The position numbers and the translations under genes are program-made. The notes under the pieces are model-generated. The model had not been told where the DNA came from. It saw only the letters and a program-made list of their open reading frames with translations, and made no database searches. This document shows positions 1 through 11,514 of a stretch of 64,000 bases of DNA, one piece after another (position 1 is the stretch's first letter; each line of letters begins with the position of its first letter). The stretch covers positions 40,790,368-40,854,367 of the forward strand of contig OY740768.1 of NCBI GenBank assembly GCA_963513935.1, in the 5' to 3' direction. Source of the DNA: Aphrophora alni (taxonomy: Eukaryota; Arthropoda; Insecta; Hemiptera; Aphrophoridae).

Positions 1-294
1 ACACCTATAATGACTCAATTTCTAACAGGACACGGGTTTTTCGCCGCCAAATTGACATCTTTTTCTCTTAGAGAGGATCCCTCGTGCTGTTGTGGTTTGC
101 CCCAGACGGCAATACATCTTGTGATGGAGTGCCCCCTACTTGAGGACCTTAGGACATGGTTTTGTGAACTTGATGAGGAAGAGTTGCAACGGCTGGACGC
201 CAGTGGTTTCGCATTGATTAAGAACAGGGAAGCTAGGAAAGCGGTTGTGGAGTTGGTTAGGATAGCGGCGGAGTTCCTCGACGGAAAGAAATAA
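1..294 (+). CDS. C-terminal end of a non-LTR retrotransposon ORF2 (partial)
   Basis: The reading frame is open from the first base of the window (Thr-Pro-Ile-Met...) to a TAA at 292-294, so the true start lies upstream. The peptide carries LTGHGFFAAKL, a CxCG cysteine pair (SCCCGL) and H-x4-ECP (HLVMECP). This is the CCHC-like zinc motif that follows the reverse transcriptase in R1/Jockey/I-type non-LTR elements. The known role of the full protein is endonuclease and reverse transcriptase for target-primed retrotransposition; only the extreme C-terminus is present here. The frame is unbroken, which suggests a fairly young copy. The clade (R1 versus Jockey) cannot be settled from this piece. 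Confidence 0.75.
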   Translation, partial: TPIMTQFLTGHGFFAAKLTSFSLREDPSCCCGLPQTAIHLVMECPLLEDLRTWFCELDEEELQRLDASGFALIKNREARKAVVELVRIAAEFLDGKK

Positions 295-410
295 GAAATA
301 GGAAAGAAATAATCTCCGCTTAAGTGCATACCACGTGTTACCTGAATTTGCTAACGGTTACATGAGACTCCGGTTTCGAAGTTAACCTAATTTATGGAGA
401 ATACTGAATG

Positions 411-466
<56 letters not shown>
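1..466 (+). mobile_element. 3' end of a non-LTR retrotransposon with poly(A) tail
   Basis: The ORF2 tail (1-294) is followed by a ~116-bp 3' untranslated region and an uninterrupted run of 56 A residues at 411-466. This is the expected 3' structure of a LINE insertion. The 5' part lies outside the window, so neither the target-site duplication nor the full length can be assessed. Confidence 0.75.
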
Positions 467-468
<2 letters not shown>

Positions 469-2343
469 TCCCACATCTTACAGCCGACAAATATTCATTA
501 ATTTTGTTTGATATTGTACTAGTTGAAGCGTTAAACAAACGCTTATATTTTATTTCTTTATTTTAATGTAACAGCAGATATTTTTTGTTGAAACTCCATA
601 TTCAACTTGTGCCGATCTACGTAATTTTAAATCTATCTGCACAGAAATTTTTAGTTTTAGTTCTTAAAGTGCGGCCGTCACGTGCTGCACCCTAGAGTGC
701 AACACTCAAAGACAGCATCAGACCACCTATTTGGCCCGAGGCAATAACTGTACTTTGCGATAAAGTTTAGTTTGGACTGAAGTTTTGCATTGAACTCATA
801 TCGTGGGAGAAGTCTCCTAAAAAATTTAACTTTAACGTTCATCATGTTGAGTTTTCTTTCTTAAATAAAAAGTGTGCAATACTAATTTCAGTTGCCACTT
901 AAATGTGAGCCGTGTTATCTTCTAAATTTAATAAATGCATCTACATCCTTCACCCGTCATTTTCTAAGCCTGCATCAACCTCCGAACCAAGTAAAGCAAA
1001 ATTACTGTTTAAATTTTATTGAGTTAACTACTGTATGTTAAAATATGTATTCTATTTATAAATCTAAAATTTTGAAATCTGTTTTCAATTATAACTAAAC
1101 TTTAGGTTGTCTGTAAATTTTAAGAGTATAAATTTGAATAATCTTTTGAAAGAAAACCCAATAGCATTTATTTTTTTAATTTTTAGTTATTATAAATTCA
1201 AATCACCTATTAAAATCATTACATTTTATTATAACTAAATTTTAATTTGTCTGTAAATTGTATGAGTTTAAACTCAAACAGCCATATAAAACGAAAAGCA
1301 TCTCTTTTCGTTTCTAGTTTTTATAAAGTAAAGTCATTCAGTAACTTGTTCCGCACATATAACATTTTGCTTTCAAGGAAATTGCATTTTTTAAGGCTTA
1401 GTTACAGAGAAATATATTGCTTATGAACCTATAACAGAAGTGTTTAGACTTGTAAAAAAGTGTCTGTTCTTTAACTAATTCCAATGTATATGTTCTACAG
1501 CTTTTGGCTGGTTCTTGCAGGATATATAAGTTAAGTTCACGCTGTAACTTCTAGTCCAGGCAAAACCGAAGGACATTTCACCTAATAAAAAAAAAGCAAA
1601 GGTGAAAACAAAAGCAAGAACTTAATCTGTGTATTTCAGTTAATTGAGAACTTGAAGTGAATTTTGTTTGAATGATGCTTTAATTAATTTTTCTGTAAAA
1701 CAAAACAATTATATTCTTTTCATTAAAATGCAAAACTAAAATTAAATTCAAATTAGATGGGATAAGCATGCATTTTTGGACCTTACGACCCCAAAGGGGT
1801 TAATTTTTAATAAATTTCATTTGACGTCAATACTAATTAAAATTTCCTTTTTTTTACTAATATATTTAAAATTCTTTATTGTAGTTGGACAACTTAAATA
1901 TATATATTTATGTGTAATTAATTAATTGAATTTTTTATTTTCTAATAATGTAAATTTAGAGTCTTGTCTAACATAAGATACATTAACGAATTGCTATCAT
2001 TATCTATGTTCTTTAAAATATTATTCTGTAATTTTTATTATAATGGGGGGGGTTAATTAATATTATATAAATCTTTGTTCTAAGGGCGTATAAATACATG
2101 TAAGTAAGTATAGATAAACAATCAATTGTTTCATTGCAAATTGTTCTTTTCTAAAACAGCTAACCAATGTTATGTATTAACTTTTCTGTAAATGGTTGGC
2201 TCAAAAAAAACTGCTAAATTTAAAAAAGTTAAATAAATTACCGGTCAATCGAAATCGCTAAATCTTTTCATTTAAACATTACCATTCTTTGTTTCCAAAA
2301 GTGTATTACTTGGGGTCTCTCCCCTATGAATGGTAACAAACTA
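467..2343. other. AT-rich DNA, no gene seen
   Basis: I see no extended reading frame, RNA gene or recognisable transposon in this stretch. It contains ordinary A/T runs and a G run near 2045-2052. Confidence 0.5.
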
Positions 2344-2460
2344 TAAAATAAGGCAATAAAGCTTAAAGTTTCAAAACATTTTAATAATATATTCTTATTA
2401 ATATTATTATTATATATTATTAAAATATTTTGAAACTTTAAACTTTATTGCTTTATTTTA
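2344..2460. repeat. Inverted repeat, 48-bp arms, 21-bp loop
   Basis: The left arm 2344-2391 and right arm 2413-2460 are reverse complements except for three positions, all of them transitions. The intervening 21 bp are pure A/T-rich sequence. The structure would fold into a long hairpin. It could be a small foldback or MITE-like element or a palindromic duplication; no clear target-site duplication was identified. Confidence 0.8.
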
Positions 2461-2590
2461 TCCTTGCTTATATTTTATATAATTATTCTATTTTCCCCTC
2501 GTATTAGTGTATTATTTCTTTAACACAGTATTTTTCAATTATGACAATATTAATTTTTGTGTTTAAAATTTTGGAGGATAAGGGGTTTAT

Positions 2591-2593
<3 letters not shown>

Positions 2594-2626
<33 letters not shown>
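2594..2626. repeat. (TA)n microsatellite
   Basis: Uninterrupted alternating T and A over 33 bp. Confidence 0.95.
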
Positions 2627-2631
<5 letters not shown>

Positions 2632-3013
2632 CGTCGTCTCTATTAACATATAAAGGACTGCAATTTTGTTCAAAGCAGTTTGTAAGGAGTTGTACTTCTT
2701 TGACTGAATCCAAGATATGTAATAAAGTAATTTAATTATACTAATGAACTCTTGCATCAAAACATCTCTTATAATTTTGTGTTTCTATATCCATTGGATG
2801 TTAATTTTTAAATAAATGTTCTTTTTACCCGCTAATTTAGTGTCAGATACGCCGGTTTTACCAACCTGATAATTTTAGAGATTTTAAAATTTCAACTCGA
2901 TTATTTTAACATAACAGAACGCTTTTTAAATAAGTTGATATGTCTTGTGATTAAATCTATTGAATGAAAAGTTGTTTTAACTTAATGTTTACAGAAAATA
3001 TATTAATAATCTG

Positions 3014-3016
<3 letters not shown>

Positions 3017-3045
<29 letters not shown>
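3017..3045. repeat. (TA)n microsatellite
   Basis: Alternating A and T over about 29 bp. Confidence 0.95.
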
Positions 3046-3049
<4 letters not shown>

Positions 3050-3989
3050 GCAAATAAAGACTAAATTTAATACCATTCTCTTCTTTTTTGCAAGTTTGTT
3101 TCAGAAAACGATCAATGCAGTGTGCTTGATATTGTCCAAACAGAATATAAACTTACAGAATTATATATTGTATGTGGATATATTAGCTTATTTCACAAAG
3201 GCGTAAAACTCTCACTCTAACTAATGCTTCAGAATATCAAACTTTTCTTTCAATTACATGACCCAAGCTGCCAAACAGTGGCACTCATTTTATAAGGTAT
3301 TTTTTTTCGATATTTACTTATTTCCTACATTTATACATGGAGGAGAACACATTTTTTAAATATACTATTTTATTTAGGTTTCCTATTAGAAATTGTAGTC
3401 TAATATAACATTGCGATAATAACAAATTCATATCGTGAAGATGCAGTAAGATTTTACAATGTTTTCTAAAGTTGTGTCGGGTTTTTGAATAAATCTATTT
3501 AAAAAATATACATATAAAAAAAACATGAAACAAGAATAAAATAAAAGTATTTATCTTATTTAATCTGAAGCCTATGTAGCTCTTTAAACGTTCAAACAAC
3601 ATTTCTCTTAAGAAAAAACCCATATTTAGAATATCTTGCGTTATTGATGCCACTGCTTCTTGAGTTCTTTGCCACAAATTTGTAATGTTTCGAATCCTTT
3701 CACTGTAGACATTTCGTTTAGTCTATTTATAAAAGTCTTTGCGAGGCTCTAGTGGCTTTTTACCCACATTTTACATATCTCAAATATTTAAGTGGTAATA
3801 TTAAGAAACAATGACAACTAATTGATGAAATTATCGTTGAACAAAAATCTAATTTTAAATTGAGAAAATAGTCCATAATAATGTTGAAATAAGTAATCCA
3901 AAAGGTGTAGCATTTTCATTTAATATTTTTTTTTCTTAAGTGTAGCACAAGATCTGAGATCTAATATAAACAATATTACCATAGACAGT
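3046..3989. other. AT-rich DNA, no gene seen
   Basis: No coding region, repeat array or RNA gene is recognisable between the microsatellite and the reverse-transcriptase remnant. Confidence 0.5.
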
Positions 3990-4600
3990 GGTTTTGAGAA
4001 ATTGTTTGCCAATAATAATCTATTAAATTCAATCTTTATTTTACCAATAACAAGAGGAGAGATTAAAAGTTTTATCATTGGTTTAAAGTCTTGAATCGCA
4101 AAAGGGTATGATAGGGTAAATACATTAATTATTAAAACAACACCAAACCATTGATTACCTATCTTAAAGTATCTGCAATTTACGTTTTTCCAAAGGCATT
4201 TTTCACGATTGGTTTAAAAACGGCTCTTGTCATACCGTTATTTAAAAAGGTCACAAAAGCTCATTGACTAATTACAGGCCCATTTCTCTTCTATCTGTGT
4301 TTTCAAAGATATTAGAAAAATTAATGAAGGTAAGGCTTTTGAAATTCTTTTCAACATTTAAATTTGGTGTAGTGTCCAGTTTGGTTTTAGGGAAAAGTTA
4401 TTAACAGAGCTTGCATTAACTTCACTTTCTAAATCTGTCTATAACGGCATGAACGATAATAATAAATGTTCTGCTTTATTTATTGATATAACAAAAGCAT
4501 TTGACACAGTTGATCATTTGATATTGCTTGAGAAGTTGTGGGTAGCGGGGATAAGAGGAGAGGCTTATAAATGGTTTAAAAGGCTTATAAATTGGTTCTT
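3990..4600 (+). pseudogene. Decayed non-LTR retrotransposon reverse transcriptase fragment
   Basis: Translation in shifting frames gives the order of a LINE reverse transcriptase. First comes a degraded 'NAKGYDR' segment near 4090, then 'FPKAFFTIGLKTALVIPLFKK' read across about 4188-4250. Next is a YRPISLLS-like block (about 4270-4300) and an SSQFGFR-like block (about 4376-4392). Last is an intact stretch FIDITKAFDTVDH near 4477-4515, which is motif A with its catalytic Asp, followed by LWVAGIRGEAYKWFKR. The YxDD motif and everything downstream are missing, and several frameshifts and stops intervene. It is an old, truncated copy of the Jockey/CR1-like group. I infer no function. Confidence 0.8.
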
Positions 4601-4894
4601 TCCGTTCAATTCATAATTTCACGGCTGTTACGATAGTTAAACCATAGTCACATTTTCATAATATATGATTTTTCTGTGTCTACTTAATTCCAGAGTTAAC
4701 TAGTTTTGGTCAGTTTCACAAAATATTTATTTTACGTTTAGTCATGTGTTGGTGTTTACACTTCCTATACTATGCCTAATTAGTTTTTTAACTTTATTCA
4801 ACAATCAGAAGTACGAAAAATCTCCCACTAAAAATGCATCAAACGTCAATTTTAAGCGCCTATAACTCCAAAACAACCAGATTTATCAAAAAAT

Positions 4895-5160
4895 CATTTT
4901 AAAAAAAGTTCTGACATCCCATCTGTTCGGAAACATTAAACTAACTAAAACTCAACGTCAAATTTATGATGTTTATGGGAAAGATGTAATGATTTATTCT
5001 CAGGTACTGAAAAGGGGGGAACTTTTTAATGAAGGATGAAAATCTGCACAATGAACTAAATGTGAGACGGTTTTTGCTAATAGAAGATTTGATAAAAGAA
5101 GAAGATTTAAATGTGCGTCCAGTTAAAAATATTAGAGTGAACAGGTTACACAGCAATCCA
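4895..5160 (+). pseudogene. Decayed mariner transposase N-terminus (HTH region)
   Basis: The translation reads RQIYDVYGKDVMIYSQV near 4958-5010, matching the first helix-turn-helix of mariner/SETMAR-type transposases (pattern 'VYGxDVMSxSxV'). It continues as RGELFNEG, corresponding to the family's 'EFNEGR'. After a frame change ENLHNELNVRRFLLIEDLIK follows, aligning with 'E-x-VHDE-x-RSGRPSL-x-TEDL'. The catalytic DD(34)D domain is not present. This assignment rests on remembered family motifs, so treat it as probable rather than proven. Confidence 0.6.
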
Positions 5161-5671
5161 TCTGTATATATTGATGAGACTCTGACAGGAACATATACAG
5201 AAAATTCCCAATGCATTTCACATCCTGTTTAGCTGCAAATGTTTGAAATTCAAAATATTACCTCTTATTACCTATAATAGTTCTATTAGTCTTGTAACTC
5301 AGAAAATCAAACTAAAGAAGTAAACAAAATGTATTTTATTTTTTCCATGTACATGAATTAAAACAATACAATGTCAGATCATTCTTCATTAAAAATTGTA
5401 AATGTATCATCAACTTATGGTGGTGAAGGTCGTATTTGACGCATTCTTCCCATCTCCGTCATGGCATCTTCATTGCAAGGTGTTTTGCCAGTGAGTTTTG
5501 AGCAATCGAGATCATTTTTTTTTATTTGATTTATTATTATACTTTTCAGTTCATTTGAAAAACGTGGTATGTTAATTTTTTATTTTTATTTGATTTATTA
5601 TTAATCCAATAACTCTCACAAGCCATGAAAAATTAGCCTCATCCTACTTCAATATTCCGGTTGCCATTCAA

Positions 5672-5735
5672 AAGCGATAACGCGTTTAAGCGATAACGCG
5701 TTTAAACGATAACGCGTTTAGGCGATATCGCGGTT
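5672..5735. repeat. Four tandem 16-bp CpG-rich repeats
   Basis: Units at 5672-5687, 5688-5703, 5704-5719 and 5720-5735. The first two are identical (AAGCGATAACGCGTTT). The third differs by one base, and the fourth, most diverged unit contains CGATATCGCGG. CpG density is far above the surrounding AT-rich sequence. The words GATAACGCG and CGATATCGCG also occur at the outer ends of the E1 and E3 LTRs. Confidence 0.9.
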
Positions 5736-7939
5736 AATAAAATCTATATTGGCCAATTTTTATTTGTTTAAATAACTATTGTTTAGACAAATGTAGAGAC
5801 AAGAAACCAACTGAGTTTTGCATTGTCATCCAATTCTGACCTATGTTTAAAATTTCAGGTCTTTAACTTATCGGGAAGTCAGTTTCGATTGCAAAATTCC
5901 ACACGAACAGACTGACAGATATGACGGAAACCAAACTAATAAAACGTGGTAAAAAGAGAGATCTAACCCAAGACTAGATGAATGAAAATGGACAACCGAT
6001 TTGCAAAAATAACCTAAATTTTGTTTTACTATCTTGCATTATAATATCATCTGTATACTCCAATAAAAATAACAATTTGTATTAACAAATGTTTATTTTT
6101 GATTTCAGAAATTTAGTAATGCCGTCGGACTGTGTTTTTAAAAGGCCTACGACGGTTGGACTAAGCTACAGGTTCTCCTCCTACCAGCAGAGATACCTTT
6201 GCTTCTCCAATGTAGCAGAAGTCGAGACAATGGAAATATAAGTAATAATTTAATTTTTTACATTGATAGAGATAGTTCCTATGATTTTTACTGAGACAAA
6301 CTTTAAAATTGGAGTGGCTACATTTTTGGGAACGGTGTTGTGTGGTAAATTATTGTATACGTGAAATAATGTTCCACGAGTAATACATGTACTTTTATTA
6401 TCGGTTGATAAAGTTAATTTAGCTAATACACACTGGATCTAACTTCAATACAAAAATCTTAAAACTATTCCTTCATAGTTAATCTCCACATCTCTGAAGT
6501 CCAAGTAAATATTGGAAATATCAATGTATTGAGTTTTACGTTTCAAGAAATAATTAAACTTTTTATAAAATTAAGCTGTGATCAGGATTCTTAATTCTGA
6601 AAATAATTTTTCTATTTCCTTTCTTGACAATTTTAGATTGTCACAAATATATAATCATTCCTGTATGCAGAACATTCTATTTATTGGTTATAAGTAACGC
6701 GAAACCGTCAAATATTTTGTTCTATTTTTATGAGGATCATCGGAAACCAACCTCTGTTTTTGTCTAGAGCGAGAAGTAATAAGGGTAGTAGCACCACTCC
6801 TGTCGTACTGTGTACAGTAGCTCAGTGCGCGCCCAGCTGTGCTAGTGGTAAGGTTATGTTGCTGTTTGTTTGCCTCTAATAATAGCCATTCAAAATAAGC
6901 GCTGTAATAGAAAACTTTACGAAGTGCAAAGTGCATGCTGTATTAAGATTTCTGTATTAAAATCGAGTTACTTATAAGTAAGCCTATTATGAAAGATGAC
7001 GATTTCTTAATTTTTTTTTTTTAATTATAAAAATTTCAGATATAAATGTCGAATTTATTGAGTTTGATATTTTAATGCAATTGAGAGATATTGTAGTTTG
7101 AAATGTATAAAAATTCCCGTTTCAAATGCAATATTTTTTTTTATTAAATGCTCGTAACTCTGTAACTATTCATCCAAATGTATCTCGGAACGGTTCAAGA
7201 TACCATGCCACAACCTTAGTCTATAATTCTTTACTGTTACAAGGAAATAAAACTTTGGGTCTGTATCTCCCAATCTGGCATAATAGTGAAAAGCCTATGA
7301 AAATTATTTGTTTATTTCTTTACTTTAATGCATGAGTTATCGTAGTTTAATGTTTTTACCTTGTTTATTTTAAAGTATTTGCAGATTTTCTTATAGTTCT
7401 CTATTATTTTGTTTCAGAAGATACGATGTGTAACACATATGTAAACAAGAGTTCAGTGTTGTGGTTTGTTTTATGATAGTGGCGAAACAAATATTATATG
7501 GTTTTATGTCAATTGTTTAATGAAACTACAAGTAGTTATGTAGTGAGATGTATTATATAAACAATTATTATTTACCAATCATTGCATGTACTAGGAATAA
7601 ACAATATTTGCAAAATTGTAATCATAAAAATTGTTTAATGAATAAATGTAAAATAACAGAAAAATGCCTTTTTAAATTAATTGAGTTATTCCTAACACAT
7701 CCTGTTTCTTACAGAAAAAAAGTTGTCTTGCAGGTAGTAATATTTCGCAGGAAATGTAAGGTAAAGTGCTGTATTTCCCAGCCATATAAACAGAGAGAAA
7801 TTTTGCTTGATTTGTTGTCTGGTAAAAGGCAGCAATGTCCACAACATAGAAACTGTGAAAGCAATTACTTCGATCATTCTAAGGTAGAAAGCAGAAATTA
7901 CCAAAACAAAACAAAAGAAATCCAGACCTCTTAAAAAAT
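5736..7939. other. No certain gene; two GC-richer islets
   Basis: No homologous gene is recognised. Two islets are less AT-rich than their surroundings. One is at about 6119-6241 (separate entry). The other is at about 6720-6930 and includes GCGCGCCCAGC; it has a short minus-strand frame I cannot assign. The rest is AT-rich filler leading into the satellite. Confidence 0.45.
6119..6241 (+). other. Possible 40-codon ORF or exon remnant, unassigned
   Basis: An ATG at 6119 opens a 40-codon frame (MPSDCVFKRPTTVGL... ending METMEI-like) that stops at 6239-6241. It lies in an islet of higher GC content. Immediately upstream is a pyrimidine-rich TTTTTGATTTCAG, which resembles a 3' splice site. I do not recognise the peptide, and its length is within what chance allows. 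It is recorded as a candidate only. Confidence 0.15.
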
Positions 7940-8069
7940 TTATATTCTCCTGATAGTTACAAAAGTTACAAAAACCTGTTACCCAGAGAATAGAAGTTGT
8001 TAGGAGGTCTATTGTATTGAAATATTTATGGCAACTATGATGTTCTCCTGATACTTCCTGTTTAAATGT

Positions 8070-8417
8070 AGGAAAGTGCTGTATTCTACCAGACAAACTA
8101 TGCAAACTTTCTAAATAAATAGACGATATACAGTGGGGAAAGTATTGGTATCTACTAAAAATAAAACGTAAGCCAATTATTTCAATAAAAATATTTATTG
8201 ATGTAACAAATTTGTAAATACATATAAAAAATGTTGTTTTAAAATAACAATAAAAAATAAAATATATCCAATTACATTATTTTAAAAATTCACTTTTTCA
8301 CCACTGTTTTAGTCTTTTTCAATACAACACTTAAAAAAAACTTGGATTTCTTTCTATTGATGTCGTCGATGTTGAATAATGTGCTGCCATATTGAATCTG
8401 CAACAAAATTAAAATAA
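8070..8417 (+). repeat. Satellite-flanking segment, copy 1
   Basis: This ~350-bp segment is repeated in direct orientation at 11070-11420 with small indels. Shared landmarks are TTTAAATGTAGGAAAGTGCT, TATTGGTATCTACTAAAAAT, CACTGTTTTAGTCTTTTT-like sequence and GATGTCGTCGATGTTGAATA. It sits inside the satellite's left end, so the whole locus resembles one large duplicated module with a ~3-kb period. Confidence 0.85.
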
Positions 8418-8607
8418 ACGACAAAATGCTGTTATCAGGTGACTATGAATTGATAGGAGGTCTATCTTCAGTGAAAAATGAATCACATTTAACATGTACC
8501 CCTTTAAAATTATATTTTCCTCATGTTGCGGTAAAACGACAAAATCCTGTTATCAGGTGAATATGATTTAATAGGAGGTCTATCTGAATTGAAAACTAAA
8601 TCGCATG

Positions 8608-8745
8608 GGTGGGGTAAGGGAGTGGCAAGTGAGAAGGGGGAGAGGGAAGAGGCGGGGCAAAAAAGAGGAGGCGGGGCAAAGGGCGTCACAAGAGCTAAGG
8701 AGAGGGACAATGGGCGGAGCTTATATCACGTGGTCTCTTCCCACC
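8608..8745 (+). repeat. G-rich block 1 inside satellite
   Basis: The plus strand here is dense in G runs (GGCGGGGC, GGGGGAG, GGGCGGAG) and ends in TATATCACGTGGT, which contains a CACGTG E-box. It replaces the second half of a 119-bp unit. G-quadruplex formation is plausible but only inferred from the G runs. Confidence 0.75.
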
Positions 8746-9249
8746 ACTTTTGATCCAAAGTGCCTCCGTCTTTAATGACATCTACCTCCTTTAACATTAT
8801 ACACTACGGATACTGCGGTAAAACGACAAAATCATGTTATCAGGAGCATATGTTTTATAGGAGGTCTATCTGAATTGAAAACGGAATCGTAGTTGACATC
8901 TACTTCCTTAAACATTATATTTTCCCGATACTGCTTTTAAACCACAAAAACGTGTTATTAATTGAATATGATTTAATAGGAGGTATATTAGATACAAAAT
9001 TGAATTACAGTTAACATCCATCTCCTTTACCATTATATTCTCCAGATATTGCGGTAAAGCGACGAAATCCTGTTATCAGGTGAATATGATTCGATAGGAG
9101 GTCTATCTGAATTGAAAACGGAATCGCAGTTGACATCTACTTCCTTTAACATTTTATTTTCCTGATATTGCTTTAAAACGATAAAATTCTGTTATCAGGT
9201 GAATATGATTTTATTGGAGGGTCTATCTGAATTGGATATTAAATCGCAG

Positions 9250-9375
9250 GGGCGGGATATGGGCGGGGCAACTATGTAGGGGGAGGGGAAGGGGCAAATC
9301 AAAAAGCAGGATAAGGGGCGGAGCAAGAGATAGGGGAGAGGCAAGGGGCGTGGCTTATGTCACGTGGTAACTTCC
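9250..9375 (+). repeat. G-rich block 2 inside satellite
   Basis: A second copy of the G-rich block, with GGGCGGGGC, GGGGGAGGGGAAGGGG, GGGGCGGAGC and the same TCACGTGGT ending followed by CTTCCCAC. It enters and leaves the 119-bp unit at the same places as block 1. Confidence 0.75.
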
Positions 9376-9607
9376 CACTACTTTTGTTCTAAAGTGTCCC
9401 CGTCTCTACTGACATCTACCACCATTAACACTATATACTCCGGATACTGCGGTTAAAAGACAACATCCTGCTACCAGGTGAATATGATTTGTTAGGAGGT
9501 CTATTTGAATTGAATACAAAATTGCAAATGACATTTACCTCCTTTACCATTATATTTCCCTGATACTACAGCAAAACTACAAAATCCTGTTATAAGGTGA
9601 ATTTGAT

Positions 9608-9860
9608 TTGATAGGAGGTCACTAGCAGACAACAACAAAAATGGTGGCAGGGAGAGGAAGAGGGGAGGAGACAAGACAGCACACAAAATGGCGTCATCAA
9701 ACGACGTCACATAATTCGGATGGCGAGAAGCAGACAACAACAAAAATGGCGACAGCGATGACTTGAGGGAAAGGGAAGGGCAAGTGTGGAGCAAGGGAGG
9801 TACAAGGGAGGAGGGGATAAGATAACACACTAAATAGCGTCACCAAATGACTTCACAAAA
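9608..9860 (+). repeat. Tandem ~115-bp duplication with AAAATGGCG words
   Basis: Two adjacent related segments (about 9608-9725 and 9728-9860) each start AGCAGACAACAACAAAAATGG and end near ACACAAAATGGCGTCA-like sequence. AAAATGG(C/T)G occurs several times, together with GACGTCAC. Those words resemble YY1 and CREB/ATF sites, but the resemblance is from short words only. Confidence 0.65.
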
Positions 9861-9874
9861 TGGCGAATGAGGAG

Positions 9875-10030
9875 GGCGTATGGGTATGGGTATAAGGAAG
9901 GAGAAGATTCAGGGTAAGGGCGGGGCAAGGGGTGGGGCAAGAGAGCTTTAAAGAGGCTATGGGCACGGTAAGAGGCGGGTCGAAATTAGAGGTGAGGGAT
10001 TAGTAGCGGGGCTAAAGTCATTTGGTCACC
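9875..10030 (+). repeat. G-rich block 3 inside satellite
   Basis: A third, more diverged G-rich block (GGGCGGGGCAAGGGG, GGTGGGGC, GAGGCGGGTC) ends in GTCATTTGGTCACCCCC, where the other copies have the CACGTG word. Confidence 0.65.
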
Positions 10031-11069
10031 CCCTATACTTTTGTACTCAAGTATCGCACTCTCTATTATTATATTCTCCTGAAATTGTGGTAATACGTCA
10101 AAATCCTGTTAGCAGGTGCATATGATTTTATAGGAGGTCTATCTGAATTGAAAACGGAATCGCAGTTCACATCGACCAACTTTAACATTATATTTTCCTG
10201 AGATTGAGGTAAAACGACAAAATCCTGTTATCAGGTGAATATGATTTGATAGGAGGTCAATTTGAATTGAATATGGAATCGCAGTTGACATCTACCTCCT
10301 GTAACATGTTTTCCTGATACTATGGTAAAACTACAAAATCCTGTTATAAGGTGATTATGATTTTATAGGTCTATAATGTATAGGTCTGTATTGAAAACGG
10401 TATCGCAGTCGACATCTATCTCATTTATTATTATATTTTCTTAATACTGTGGAAAAACAACAAAATCCGGTTTCCAGGTGAATATGTTTTGATAGGAGGT
10501 CTGTTTGAATTGAAAACTGAATCACAGTTAACATCCACCTCCTTTAAGATTATATTCTCCGAATATTGCGGTAAAATGAGAAAATCCTGTTATCAGGTGA
10601 ATTTGGTTTGATAGGAGGTTTGTCTGAATTGAAAACGGAATCTCAGTTGACATCTACCTCTTTTAACATTATATTCTCCTGATATTGCTTTTATACCACA
10701 AAATCCTGTTATCAAGTAAATATGATTTGATGGGAGGTCTATTTGAATTGAAAACTGAATCACAAGTGCATTGACATCTTTTAACATAATTTTCTCCTTA
10801 TACCTTGAAAAGGTTAAAAACTGTTATCCAGTGAATATAAATGGTTAGGGAGTCTATTGGGATTTATGGTAACTCTAAAAATGGAATCACAGCAGCATTG
10901 ACCTCTTTTAACATTACATTCTCTTGATACCTTGAAAAGTTACAAAAAACCTGTTATACAGTGAATTGAAGTTGTTAGGTGGTCTTTTGGTATTGATGGC
11001 AACCCTGATGACTGAATCACAGCCGCATTGACCTATTTTAACATTATATTCTCCTGATACTTCCCGTTT

Positions 11070-11420
11070 AAATGTAGGAAAGTGCTCTACTCTACAAAAT
11101 ACACTAAACTTTCTAAATAAATATACGTTTCACATTAGAGAAATTATTGGTATCTACTAAAAATAAAACGCAAGCCAATTATTTTAATAAAAAATATTTA
11201 GTGATGTAACAAATTTGTAAAAACATATAAAAAAATGTTGTTTTAAAATAACAATGCAAAATAAAATTATCCAATTACATTTTTCAAATTCACTTTATCA
11301 CCGCTGTTTTAGTCTTTTTTAATTCAACATTCCAAAAAAACACTTGGACTTTTTTCTATTGATGTCGTCGATGTTGAATAATGTGCTGTCATAATGAATC
11401 TGCAACAAAATTAAAATAGC
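11070..11420 (+). repeat. Satellite-flanking segment, copy 2
   Basis: Direct repeat of 8070-8417. It closes the satellite on its right side and keeps the GATGTCGTCGATGTTGAATA landmark and the ending ATCTGCAACAAAATTAAAAT. Confidence 0.85.
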
Positions 11421-11514
11421 AATTAAAACTATATAATTAATTGTCAAACTTTTTAGAAATGTAAACTTCTTTAGGCGCATCAGGTACAGGGAGCATGGGG
11501 TAAATGGGAATCAA

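Larger units (their letters stand above)
7940..11110. repeat. Complex satellite of about 119-bp units
   Basis: About 17 diverged copies of a ~119-bp unit can be followed by the anchor CCTGTTATCAGG. Each copy typically runs GATAGGAGGTCTATCTG, then GAATTGAAAACGGAATCGCAG, then TTGACATCTACCTCC, then CATTATATTCTCCTGATA, then TGCGGTAAAACGACAAAATC. Within a unit AGGAGGT and ACCTCCT are complementary and about 40 bp apart, so each unit could form a hairpin. Anchors occur near 7975, 8432, 8545, 8834, 9069, 9188, 9466, 9586, 10105, 10225, 10340, 10465, 10584, 10703, 10820 and 10945. The array is interrupted by G-rich blocks. No gene is evident inside it. Confidence 0.85.

Noticed and set aside
7548..8105. 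Overlapping 128- and 137-codon frames on opposite strands
   Set aside because: They run into the satellite's left border and show no recognisable domain or shared frame with the second border copy.
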